Positions 1 to 9,500 of a stretch of DNA of 32,481 nt are shown here, in pieces. A program made the translations under genes and the position numbers. This DNA is from Anaerolineae bacterium (lineage in GTDB: Bacteria; Chloroflexota; Anaerolineae; Aggregatilineales; UBA3940). Where the stretch lies: assembly GCA_016928235.1 (NCBI GenBank), contig JAFGLD010000281.1, positions 1 through 32,481 on the forward strand, read 5' to 3'. The notes under the pieces were generated by a model. That model worked only from the letters and a program-made list of their open reading frames with translations. It searched no databases and had not been told where the DNA came from. The first letter of the stretch is position 1; each line of letters begins with the position of its first letter.

Positions 1-86
1 AACTGATCACTACGATTGTCGTTCAATCGTCGAGCACTGAAAACTGATCACCTAAACCAAACAGAACAAAAACTTGATCATCGAGT
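1..86. repeat. Intergenic repeat cluster with AACTGATCA-type motifs
   Basis: The 148 bases before the first gene hold no convincing ORF. They contain AACTGATCAC at 1-10, AACTGATCACC at 42-52 and AAAAACTTGATCATCGAGT at 68-86. The last 19-mer recurs exactly, in inverse orientation, at 30489-30507. CTGAAAACTGATCACC (37-52) resembles the interior of the mobile elements at 17703 and 32292. This is seen directly in the sequence; what the repeat does is unknown. Confidence 0.6.
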
Positions 87-148
87 AACAGCTAAGTAGT
101 TACGACAAGTGTAAGTATCAAGAAATTTGGTTTACTGGAAGAAACAAA

Positions 149-2005
149 GTGATCGATCAAGAGATTCGTCAAGCACTTCGGCTGGCCCGAGAGGGACACA
201 AAGAGCAGGCTCAAGATCTGCTCAAACAATTTCTCCGACGGGACCCCAACAACGCCGATGCCTGGATTATCATGGCTCAGGTGGTTGAAGATCAAAACGA
301 TGCTATCTCGTATATGAGGAGAGCCGTCAAGCTGCGCCCTGACGATACGAGGGCGCAGCGCTACCTCGATCATCTGCTCCAGCAGAGCAAGCCGGCCGAA
401 AAACAGGCTCTCTCATCGAACATGGTGCTGGGCCTGGTGGCCATCGGGCTCGTGGCGTGTCTGGCTGCTTTGCTGGCTTTTGTCTTCCTCCGGCCCGACA
501 CAACAGAGACGGCGGAAGACAACATGAGTTGCGAAGTTCTGGTCCAACAGGCACTTGAGCTTTCCGATCAGGGCTGCCGGGGCATTGGCAGCAACCAGGT
601 TTGTTATGGCCACTCCAGTCTTCAGGCCGAGCTGGTACCCGGTATTACGACGCGTTTCAACCAGTCTGGCGATGTGGTGGCGCTGAACATGTTGGAGCGG
701 TTCATTGCGTCTCCCATGAATCTTGAAAAGAAGGAATGGGGGATTGGCGTGTTCCGGGTAGAGGCCAACACGCCCGGCTCGCTGCCCGGCCAGATGGTCA
801 CCCTGCTGATCTTTGGCGATACCTCCATCGACAACGCCTCCGGCGATATGCGTGCCTTCTACTTCTCTACCGGGCTGGGTGTTATTGAATGTGAGGCTGT
901 CCCGTTCGATGGTCTGCTGGTCCGGATGCCCGATGGGACAGGAGTCAGCTTCCGCGCCAACGGCACCGATATCACCCTGATGGGATCGGGTGTGCTGCAG
1001 GCCAGGCCCGATGAATCGATGAGTGTCTCGATGCTCAGTGGCAGCGCCCGGATCAGCGCCAACGGCCAGGAACAGGTCTTCGGCGCCGGCCAGGAAGTGA
1101 CGGTGCCGCTGTCCGGGCTCGAAGCCGATGGGACGCCTTCTGCTCCCAAGACCCTGATGGATGAGGTACTGGCGGCTTCCTGCACGCTGACAGGGCTGGG
1201 CTGTCCCGGAACGGCGCTGCCGGTGGTCTCTCAGGGCGATGTCCTGGCGACCATGCAGCATACCCCTCTTGCGGGGACGACGGTAGCGGAGAGCACGACC
1301 AATCCGCTGGTCACGCTGCCGCCGTCGGCTACCTACAAGCCGGGTGACCCGACCTGGACGCCGGTGCCAACGAAGCCGACCAACACGCCCGGCGGCCCAA
1401 CCAACACGCCGACCAGGACCAACACGCCCGGCGGCCCAACCAACACGCCGATCAGAACCAACACGCCCGGTGGCCCAACCAATACGCCGACCAGGACCAA
1501 CACGCCCGGCGGCCCAACCAATACGCCGACCAGGACCAACACGCCGGTTACACCGACCAAGACACCTACCCCAACGGCAACGGCTACACCATCCTATACA
1601 CCTACCCCGACGGTTACACCATCCCTGACGCCTACCCTGACGGTTACCACCGAGCTGCCGCCAGTCTCGTGTGACAACATTGTGTTGGCCTGGAATAATG
1701 CCCCCAACGTCGACATTACCAACAATAATGCAACTACGATTACTCTCATCAATGTCTACATAAGCTGGGACGGAGATGGCGAGTTGACGGGAATAAGACT
1801 TGGCAGCAATATCTGGACAGGGCGTATAGTTCCCCCTCCTTCAGAAACCAGTCAGACCATCGGAGAAGATAAAAATCGCACCATTGATGGCGGTGGTAAG
1901 ACAAAGACATTAACATTTCAGTTCGCTCCGCAGAAACCGGGCGCACCTCCTTTCTCCGTTGTGGTTACCTTTGAAGGAGGATGCGAACGTAGCCCTAACC
2001 CTTAA
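149..2005 (+). CDS. Membrane-anchored TPR / FecR-like protein with Thr-Pro repeat linker
   Basis: A 618-aa protein starting at GTG 149, with GGAAG about 8 bases upstream. Residues 1-80 form a TPR-like helical repeat region (ALRLAREGHKEQAQDLLKQ and the following helices). A single membrane segment spans about 92-114, so the TPR part should be cytoplasmic and the rest outside. Residues about 235-325 look like a FecR-type beta domain (DGTGVSFRANG, VLQARPDE, SGSARISANGQ, GAGQEVTVP). From 411 comes a low-complexity linker of 13-residue units beginning TNTPGGPTNTP, then a C-terminal beta domain (about 510-618) with Ig-like spacing and an isolated Cys. Thr-Pro linkers of this kind are common in Chloroflexota surface proteins. 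A role in surface display, or in passing a signal from outside to the TPR part, is inference. No sigma factor neighbours it, unlike classical FecR. Confidence 0.75.
   Translation: MIDQEIRQALRLAREGHKEQAQDLLKQFLRRDPNNADAWIIMAQVVEDQNDAISYMRRAVKLRPDDTRAQRYLDHLLQQSKPAEKQALSSNMVLGLVAIGLVACLAALLAFVFLRPDTTETAEDNMSCEVLVQQALELSDQGCRGIGSNQVCYGHSSLQAELVPGITTRFNQSGDVVALNMLERFIASPMNLEKKEWGIGVFRVEANTPGSLPGQMVTLLIFGDTSIDNASGDMRAFYFSTGLGVIECEAVPFDGLLVRMPDGTGVSFRANGTDITLMGSGVLQARPDESMSVSMLSGSARISANGQEQVFGAGQEVTVPLSGLEADGTPSAPKTLMDEVLAASCTLTGLGCPGTALPVVSQGDVLATMQHTPLAGTTVAESTTNPLVTLPPSATYKPGDPTWTPVPTKPTNTPGGPTNTPTRTNTPGGPTNTPIRTNTPGGPTNTPTRTNTPGGPTNTPTRTNTPVTPTKTPTPTATATPSYTPTPTVTPSLTPTLTVTTELPPVSCDNIVLAWNNAPNVDITNNNATTITLINVYISWDGDGELTGIRLGSNIWTGRIVPPPSETSQTIGEDKNRTIDGGGKTKTLTFQFAPQKPGAPPFSVVVTFEGGCERSPNP
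1379..1534 (+). repeat. Four tandem 39-bp units coding for a TNTPGGPTNTPTR linker
   Basis: Four near-identical 39-bp units (1379-1417, 1418-1456, 1457-1495, 1496-1534) each code for 13 residues. Only one residue differs, a Thr to Ile change in unit 2. A fifth unit starts (TNTPV) and then decays into irregular TPT repeats up to about 1650. High DNA identity between units points to recent expansion by slippage or unequal recombination, so copy number probably varies between strains. Confidence 0.9.
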
Positions 2006-2068
2006 ATTCCCTTCTGGAATTCCGGAGTAGAGACTCATGGTTTATTGAGGATGCATAGCTGGTTCGAT

Positions 2069-2121
2069 GTTGACCAACGACTCCTACCCGTTGACTAACG
2101 CTTCCTACCCGTCGACCAACG
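2069..2121. repeat. Two and a half copies of a 21-bp tandem repeat
   Basis: Units are 2069-2089 and 2090-2110, differing at two positions, followed by an 11-base partial copy at 2111-2121. Each starts GTTGAC/GTCGAC and ends in CTACCC. The last partial copy runs directly into the inverted-repeat element at 2122. It lies between the convergent genes ending at 2005 and 2186 and has no coding role that I can support. Confidence 0.8.
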
Positions 2122-2168
2122 GTATCTTCTCAATAGCTTGGGGTAGTTTTTACGCATTGAGAAGATAC
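2122..2168. mobile_element. Deleted MITE copy A (both inverted repeats, 47 bp)
   Basis: GTATCTTCTCAAT at 2122-2134 is matched by its exact reverse complement at 2156-2168, extended to 14 bp by the G/C pair 2121/2169. The 21-base interior keeps the left subterminal CTTGGGGTAGT seen in the copies at 17703, 31952 and 32292, so this looks like an internal-deletion derivative. No flanking direct repeat is visible. It sits between two convergent genes and would fold into a 14-bp hairpin in RNA from either strand, so it may help end both transcripts. Confidence 0.7.
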
Positions 2169-2185
2169 CTGTGTCGATCCGCTTA

Positions 2186-3007
2186 TTACTGGGCTCGGAA
2201 GACCAGCCCGTTGCCGTTATCGGCGCTGAGGGTCAGCATCGTACCCTCGATCTGCCATGTGCTGACTTCGGCCAGCGTTGCAAGATACCGATCTTCCTGC
2301 TCCATACCGATCTCGCAGGCCATTTTAGTCGCGACAATCTCGCCGACCGTAATCGCCGCGCCGTCGATGCTCACTGCGCCGGAATAGCTGTTGCAGGTCG
2401 CATTCCCGGCGATCTGACCGTCGGCTATGGTAGCGGTAACAGTCGTATCCCCGATCAGCGAGGAGACTGCATCGCCGCCGGTGACAAAGGACTCCAGCAT
2501 CCAGATCGTTCCCTCCAGGCTGACATCCGAAGGCGGTACAACACGCTCAAAGAGCAGGTTGGCCGTTTCGCCGGAGAGTGTGAGCGTCGAACCTTCCACA
2601 CTCCAGGCGTTGACACCGGCCAGCGCCTCAAGATATGTCTGCTCCTGCTCCATCGTATACTCACAATACATGTCCGTCGAGCCGATGTTGCTGAAGCTGA
2701 TGCTGCCTGCCTCAACGGTATAATCTCCAAAGTAGTGGTTGCAAGCTGAACCGGTGATTTGCTCGCCGTCAAAATCGGCGGTAATCCCCGATCCTTCCAG
2801 CAGGCTATGATTGTTCAGGCTGACCAGAGCCCAGTTGCCGATCAATTGCCCGCCCACGATCTGCATACCGGCGGCAGCGCCATCGTTGGGCAGATGATTG
2901 CCTTCACCGGTGACGGTCCGCGGCTCTTCTTGCTCGCTGCCGGCGCACCCGGCCATGACCACTCCGGCAATAAGGATCGACAGTAGAACCGGCTTATTGG
3001 TAAACAT
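2186..3007 (-). CDS. Lipoprotein with two META (HslJ-like) domains
   Basis: A 273-aa protein. I chose ATG 3007 over the in-frame GTG at 3019 because GGTGAG lies six bases before the ATG, whereas the GTG sits directly against the SD-like AAAGG. The N-terminus is a lipoprotein signal peptide ending VMAG-C21, so the protein should be lipid-anchored outside the cytoplasmic membrane. Two META domains follow (about 50-155 and 165-273), each with the pattern 'LxGxxWxLxS...', a GSACN or GNATCN loop, a second Cys (MYCEY, KMACE) and a final LTLS...LLFER/LVFR strand. The paired Cys in each repeat could form a disulphide. META proteins such as E. coli HslJ are linked to envelope stress and novobiocin resistance, but no biochemical activity is known. 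The gene is monocistronic, converging with the TPR gene. Confidence 0.85.
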   Translation of the reverse strand: MFTNKPVLLSILIAGVVMAGCAGSEQEEPRTVTGEGNHLPNDGAAAGMQIVGGQLIGNWALVSLNNHSLLEGSGITADFDGEQITGSACNHYFGDYTVEAGSISFSNIGSTDMYCEYTMEQEQTYLEALAGVNAWSVEGSTLTLSGETANLLFERVVPPSDVSLEGTIWMLESFVTGGDAVSSLIGDTTVTATIADGQIAGNATCNSYSGAVSIDGAAITVGEIVATKMACEIGMEQEDRYLATLAEVSTWQIEGTMLTLSADNGNGLVFRAQ

Positions 3008-3232
3008 GATTGTTCTCACCCTTTCTTAAAAATAACGCTGGAATGAAGATTGTCTTTATCCCCCTATGGTAAGTTTTTGATCTTACCCTGTTATTCACGC
3101 TGTCTTCTCCGTCACATGAATGTTGTTGTGATAGGGTAACGCCCTTAGGATATGTTTTGTTCCCTACTGCATAACTATCAACGGAAGGTCATTTCCCATC
3201 CTGGTTGATTGACAACAGATTTGGCAAGCCGA
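3008..3232. other. Divergent intergenic region upstream of META and A2M genes
   Basis: This is the proximal part of a 553-base divergent gap (3008-3560). It should hold the META promoter, but I cannot point to a convincing -35/-10 pair on the minus strand. Nothing else is supported before the GATC repeat array begins at 3233. Confidence 0.4.
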
Positions 3233-3319
3233 GAAAAAGATCGGGAAGTTTTTGAAAAAGATCGAAATGTTTTTGGGAAAAGATCATGATCTTTTTTGGA
3301 AGAGATCAAGACGTTTTTT
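3233..3319. repeat. Four tandem GATC-centred 21-23-bp repeats with flanking A- and T-tracts
   Basis: Units are 3233-3253, 3254-3274, 3275-3297 and 3298-3319. Each has the form (G)GAAAAAGATC-N5/6-GTTTTT: an A-rich left side, a GATC at the same place and a run of five or six T at the end. Unit 3 contains the palindrome GATCATGATC. The period is close to two helical turns, so A- and T-tracts fall on one face of the helix, which predicts intrinsic bending or an array of protein sites. It lies about 240-330 bases upstream of the alpha-2-macroglobulin start. Function is inferred, not shown. Confidence 0.8.
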
Positions 3320-3405
3320 GCTTAAGTTGACGCTTATGTCCCCTGCTGAGACCGCCGGTTGTGCCCCTCTGTTTTCGCACCCCCCCAGCCGGCCCTCCCT
3401 CTGAA

Positions 3406-3435
3406 TTGCCTGTTTTTCCGCATCGATACTATGCT
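3406..3435 (+). promoter_or_regulatory. Possible promoter of the alpha-2-macroglobulin gene
   Basis: TTGCCT (3406-3411) and TATGCT (3430-3435) are separated by 18 bases and each match four of six positions of the sigma-70 consensus. This leaves a leader of about 120 bases before ATG 3561. An alternative -35-like TTGACG at 3327 has no partner -10. Confidence 0.3.
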
Positions 3436-3560
3436 AAGAGAAAGTCGTTGGCTTTTGGCTGTTACGAATGGAACAAAGCCTTGCCCGGCAGCGTTTAGCG
3501 ATCATCAAGTGTTTTGCTTTCAGGCATCGTTTTGTATCATTGAGAGGAGAAGATTCAGTC

Positions 3561-6500
3561 ATGACAGAACATCAAGGCCGCTCATTCTCATTCGGCCGCA
3601 GACACATCCCGGTATTCATCGGCATCCTTTTACTTGCGGCTGCCGGTGTTTTCCTGATCGTGCGACAGGTAACACGCGGCCCGTCCGTGCCCATTCCTGT
3701 TGCCACAGACGATCCCGGCGTCGTAGGAGGAGCTGTATCTGAGTGGCAACAAGTGGAGGGCTCTATGTTATCCATTCGGTTAAGTGAAGGACAGGCATTA
3801 CTGCAAGCTATCGAGCAGCGCCCGGTGGCTACCGGTGAGCCGCTTTCACCTGAGGAAATCGAGCAGATCCTGGCCCGCCTTCCTGACCTGACCCCCGAGC
3901 CCGGCGATCAGACCGAATTCCAACTGGCGCAGGATCCGATTCCACCGCCCCGTCCGGGCGAGACCATTACCCAGACCTTTCCACAACCTGAGCCCTCTCC
4001 TGCTCCGGATGTGAGCGAAGATGGCCCCTTGACTGTGCTGCGTTATGCGCCTGAGGGAGAAGTCCCCATCGCGCCGCTCATCAGCGTTACCTTCAACCAG
4101 CCCATGGTGCCCCTGGGCACGCTGAGCGACCTGGCCAAGAAGGATGTGCCGGTGAAGATCGAGCCGGATCTGCCCGGCACCTGGCGCTGGTTGGGCACCA
4201 AAACGCTCACCTTCGACTATGACTCGGAGCTTGTCGACCGCATGCCGATGGCTACCGAGTACCGCGTTACCGTGCCCGCGGGCACGAAATCGGAGACCGG
4301 CGGCGTGCTGGCCGAAGGCGTCACGTGGACCTTCGCGACACCGCCACCGAAGATGCTCGCCACCGCTCCCGGCGGCGACTCGGTGTCATTGGAGCCGATC
4401 TTCTTCGTCGCCTTCGACCAGCGCATCGACCCGGCGGCAGTCCTGAAGACCATCCAGGTCAGAGCCGGCAACAATGAAGTGGCTGTCAAAATGGCCCGTG
4501 ATGCCGAGATCGAACAGGATGAAAGGGTCAGCCGGCTGGTAAAGGATGCCACCGAAGGGCGTTGGCTGGCCTTCAAGACGAAATCGCCACTCCCGGCAGA
4601 TACCGGCATCTCGGTGACAATTGGCCCGGGCACGCCTTCCGCCGAAGGCCCGTTGGTCACTCAGGAGCAGCAGAGCTTTAGCTTCTCGACCTATGCGCCG
4701 CTGCGGATCGAGGAACATGGCTGTTCCTGGTACGATGATGTCTGTCGTCCGCTCACCCCGTTCTACATCCGCTTCAACAACCCACTCGACCTGGAAGCCT
4801 ACCAGGAGAGTATGGTGCGCGTGACTCCGGAGATCCCGGGGGCTGTGATTAATGTGCACGGCAACTCGATTGAAATCCGGGGCGCGACCCAAGGCCAGAC
4901 AACTTATCAGGTCATGGTCGACGGCAATATCCAGGATACCTTTGGCCAGAAGCTGGGCAAAGACACCACCCTGACCTTCAAAGTCGACAAAGCTGAGCCA
5001 TACCTGGCGGGGCCGGATCAGAGTTTCATCACCATCGACCCGTCGGCGCCCAAGCCGATTTTCTCGGTGTATGCCATCAACTACGCCAAAGTCAATGTCA
5101 AGGTCTACACCGTCCAGCCCTCTGATTGGCCAGGCTACCTGCAATACCTGAGCGACTGGCAGCGGACCGATAATCCCCCCAGTCTGCCCGGTCAACTGGT
5201 CTATGACAAATCCGTCAATATCCAGGCGCCGGCCGATAAGCTGACCCAGGTGGACATCGACCTGAAACCTTACCTGAACGGCGATTTTGGCCATCTGATT
5301 GTCGTCGTCGAGCCACCCAAAGGCTTGCTTGAGACTGAGGAGCAGAAGTGGCAGCGATTCTCGCAGACGGTTCACGCCTGGACGCAGATCACCCAGATCG
5401 GTCTGGATGCTTTTGCCGATTACGAGACGATGACGGCCTGGACCACCGCGCTCAAGGACGGCTCGCCGCTCTCGGGCGTGAGCATCCAGCCCAGGCCGCA
5501 GGGAGCCAGCGCCACGACCGGCGATGACGGCATCGCCCGTTTTGCGTTTCCCTCCGGCGCGAGCTACCTGGTGGCCAGCAAGGGGGCCGATACCGCGCTG
5601 CTGCCGAGTTCAACACATTACTGGAGAGATTATGGCTGGAACACCAGCCCGCCCAGCGATGAGATGCGCTGGTATGTCTTCGATGACCGGCAGATCTACA
5701 AGCCCGGCGAAGAGATGCATGTCAAGGGCTGGCTACGGCGCGTCGGCGGCAGGCAAGACGGCGATGTAGGATTGGTGGGCGATGGCGTGACTGCGGTGAG
5801 CTACCAGGTCACCGATCCCCAGGGGAACGAGATCGGCAGCGGCCAGGCTGAGGTCAATGCCCTGGGCGGCTTCGACTTCGTGTTCACCGTCCCGGAGGCC
5901 GTCAACCTGGGATATGCCCAGATTAACTTCGAGGCATATGGCAGTTACTCCCTGGATGGCGGCTCTTATGGGCACCCGTTTCAAATCCAGGAGTTCCGCC
6001 GCCCTGAGTTCGAGGTGACGGCTCGCAACGAGACCATGGGGCCCTATTTCGCGGGCGATCATGCCGTCGTCGCGGTGGACGCCGCTTACTATGCCGGCGG
6101 CCCGCTGCAAAATGCCGATGTCACCTGGCAGGTGACATCCTCGCCCGGCAGCTATGCACCGCCCAACTGGCCCGATTTCACCTTTGGCACCTGGCAGCCC
6201 TGGTGGTGGTTCGATTGGGAATATGGCCCCGACGACGGGAGTGGAACGGCTGAAACCTTCACCGGCAAGACTGATGCCGGCGGTACCCACTATCTGCGCA
6301 TCGACTTTGACGCGAACGACGACGGCGAGCCCCGGCCGGTGAGCGTGATGGCCGAGTCTTCCGTGATGGATGTCAATCGCCAGGCCTGGAGCAGCACTAC
6401 CTCCCTGCTGGTTCACCCGTCCGATCGCTATGTTGGTCTGCGTAGCGATCGCGCCTTTGTCGAGCGCGGAACGCCGCTCGAAGTGGACGTCATCGTTACC

Positions 6501-9500
6501 GATCTGGACGGCAACGCCGAAGCCGGCCGCCCGGTCGAAGTCCGCGCGGCCCGGATGGCGTGGAAGTTCCGCGACGGTAGTTGGCAGCAGGAGGAAACCG
6601 ACATCCAGCAGTGCAATCAGAAATCGGCGCTTGAGCCGATCACCTGCTCCTTCGAGACGAAGGTGGGCGGCACATACCAGATCACTGCCATGGTCAAGGA
6701 CGACCAGGGCCGGCAAAATCAGAGCCGGCTTACCCGCTGGGTGAGCGGCGGCGAACTGCCACCGTCCCGCAAGGTAGAGCAGGAAGAGGTCACGCTGATT
6801 CCTGATAAGGAAACCTACCAGCCGGGCGACACGGCCCAGATCCTGGTGCAATCGCCCTTCAGCCCGGCCGAGGGCCTGCTGACGGTCACCCGCAGCGGCA
6901 TTCTCTACACCCAGCGATTCCGTATTGACCAGGGAAGCACCACGCTGCAAATCCCGATCGAAGACAAGCATATCCCCAACCTGAACATCCAGGTGGATCT
7001 GACAGGCTCGGCCCCGCGCACTGACGACCAGGGCAAGGAGCTTAAGGATGTGGCGCCGCGCCCTGCCTACGCCACCGGGCAACTGAACTTGAGCATTCCA
7101 CCACTTGCGCGGACGCTCGCGCTCCAGGTGGCGCCTGATGCGTCGGAGCTAGAGCCGGGCGGCGCAACGTCGCTCTCGGTTGTCCTCAAAGATGCTGCCG
7201 GCCAGCCGGTTCCCGATGCTGAACTGGCTGTGGTAGTGGTCGATGAAGCCGTCCTGGCGCTCTCCGATTACCAACTACCTGATCCTGTCAGCATCTTCTA
7301 CACGGATCGTTCCTCTTACTTGAACAGCATCTACAGCCGTGCCGGCATCGTCCTGGTCGATCCGCAGGTGCTGGCCCGCCAGGATGCCAGTGCAGTTGCC
7401 GCGTTGCCCACGGCTACCGGAGCCGGTGGATGGGCGTTTGATCCGCAGACAGAGGCCCCGGCAGAGGAAGCGATGGCGGTTGATATGTTTAGAGGAGATG
7501 TGGAAAATAAGTCCAGCGGCCCGACTTCCGAGCCCATTCGCATGCGCTCCGATTTCAATCCGCTGGCGCTCTTCGCTCCCTCAGCACGCACCGATGCGAA
7601 CGGCCAGGCGCGCGTATCGATCCAACTGCCCGATAACCTGACCCGCTACCGGGTGATGGTGGTTGCTGTCGACACGGGTGGGCAGCGGTTTGGTACGGGC
7701 GAATCGAACATGACGGCGCGCCTGCCGCTGATGGTACGCCCATCGGCCCCGCGCTTCCTCAACTTTGGCGATCGCTTCGAGCTGCCGGTGGTGCTCCAGA
7801 ACCAGACCGACGATCCCATGAACGTCGATGTAGCTATCCGGGGCAGCAACCTTGATCTCACAGGCGGCACAGGCTTGCGGGTGACGGTGCCCGCGCGTGA
7901 CCGGGTCGAAGTGCACTTCCCGTCCGCGGCCGAGCAAGCCGGCACGGCGCGTGTGCAGATCGCCGCGATCTCCGGCTCCTATGCGGATGCCGCCACGGTC
8001 GAGCTGCCGGTCTACACTCCGGCCACCACCGAAGCCTTCGCCACTTACGGCGTGCTCGATGCAGGTGTCGTGGCCCAATCGGTGCTGTCGCCTTCCGGCG
8101 TCTTTCCGCAGTACGGTGGTCTGGAGATCAACACCTCGTCCACCGCGCTTCAGGCGCTCACCGATGCCGTGCTGTACCTGACATCGTATCCCTTCGAGTG
8201 CTCCGAGCAGCTCGCCTCGCGCATCCTTGGCGTGGCCGCGCTGCGTGACGTGCTCACGGCCTTCAAGGCCGATGGCTTGCCTGCTCCTCAAGAGATGGAA
8301 GCGGCGGTCGATCGGGATATTGCCCGGCTGCAAGGGCTGCAAAACCCTGATGGCGGCTTCCCTTACTGGCGGCGTGGCTTCGAGTCGAGCCCCTTCAATA
8401 CCATCCATGTTGCGCACGCGCTGGCCAGGGCGCAGCAAAAGGGCTTCAACGTTCCTGAGCAGATGCATCAGAGTAGTCTCGAATACCTCCGGAATATCGA
8501 GAACTACTATCCCAGTTGGTACGGGCAGCAGACCCGCCGGACGCTCAGCGCGTATGCGCTCTACGTCCGCAGTCTGACCGGGGATCGCGACTCAGCGAAG
8601 GCATCGAACCTGCTCAACGAGGCCGGCCTGGAAAACCTGCCCGTGGAGACTGTTGGCTGGTTGTGGCCGGTGATCGATGATACGGCTCAACTGGAGGCCA
8701 TCCGCGTCTTTGTCAACAATCACGTCGTCGAGACGGCCGGCGCGGCTAATTTCACCACCGCCTACGACGATGAGACCTACCTGCTGCTCAGCTCTGATCG
8801 ACGCACCGACGCCATCCTGCTCGACGCGCTGATCAACGATAATCCGCAAAGCGACCTGGTTCCCAAGGTGGTGGCCGGTCTGCTGGCGCACCGCACGAAG
8901 GGACGATGGGGCAACACCCAGGAGAACGTCTTTGTCCTGCTGGCGTTAGATCGCTACTTCAATACCTACGAAGCCGAGACGCCCGATTTCGTCGCGCGTC
9001 TGTGGCTGGGCGAGACCTACGCCGGGGAGTTTGCGTTCGAGGGACGTACCACTGAGCGGCAGGAAGTCATGATCCCGATGTCGTATGTGATCTCGGAGAC
9101 CGAGGCCGGTGGCGGAACAGAGAACCTGATCCTGAGCAAAGACGGCCCCGGACGCCTCTACTACCGGCTTGGATTGCGCTATGCTCCCACCGATCTGAAC
9201 CTCGATCCGCTGGATATGGGCTTTGTCGTTCAGCGCCGGTATGAAGCGGTGGATAACCCCGATGACGTATCTCAGGACAGCCAGGGTATCTGGCACATCA
9301 AGGCTGGGGCGCGCGTGCGGATCAAGATCACTATGGTAGCAACCAACCGGCGTTACCACGTAGCACTGGTCGATCCACTGCCGGCCGGTCTGGAGATCGT
9401 CAACCCGGCGCTGGCCGTCTCGGGCAGCACGCCTCAGGACCCCAACAGTCCGGATACTCGTTACGGGTGGTGGTGGTGGGGAACCTGGTATGAGCATCAG

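Noticed and set aside
413-1261. A 282-codon minus-strand ORF opposite the TPR/FecR gene
   Set aside because: Low-complexity His/Arg/Gln-rich product, an expected shadow of the coding strand.
1379-1534. The 39-bp repeats as a CRISPR or minisatellite outside a gene
   Set aside because: They stay in frame and code for a regular Thr-Pro linker; there are no spacers.
3233-3319. The GATC array as a CRISPR
   Set aside because: The units abut without unique spacers, are only 21-23 bp and degenerate, and no cas gene is present.
5733-7082. A 449-codon minus-strand ORF inside the alpha-2-macroglobulin gene (also 4386-5375 and 7581-8468)
   Set aside because: The plus frame has unbroken family similarity. 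The antisense frames have no domain, no good start and the composition expected from codon bias on the other strand.
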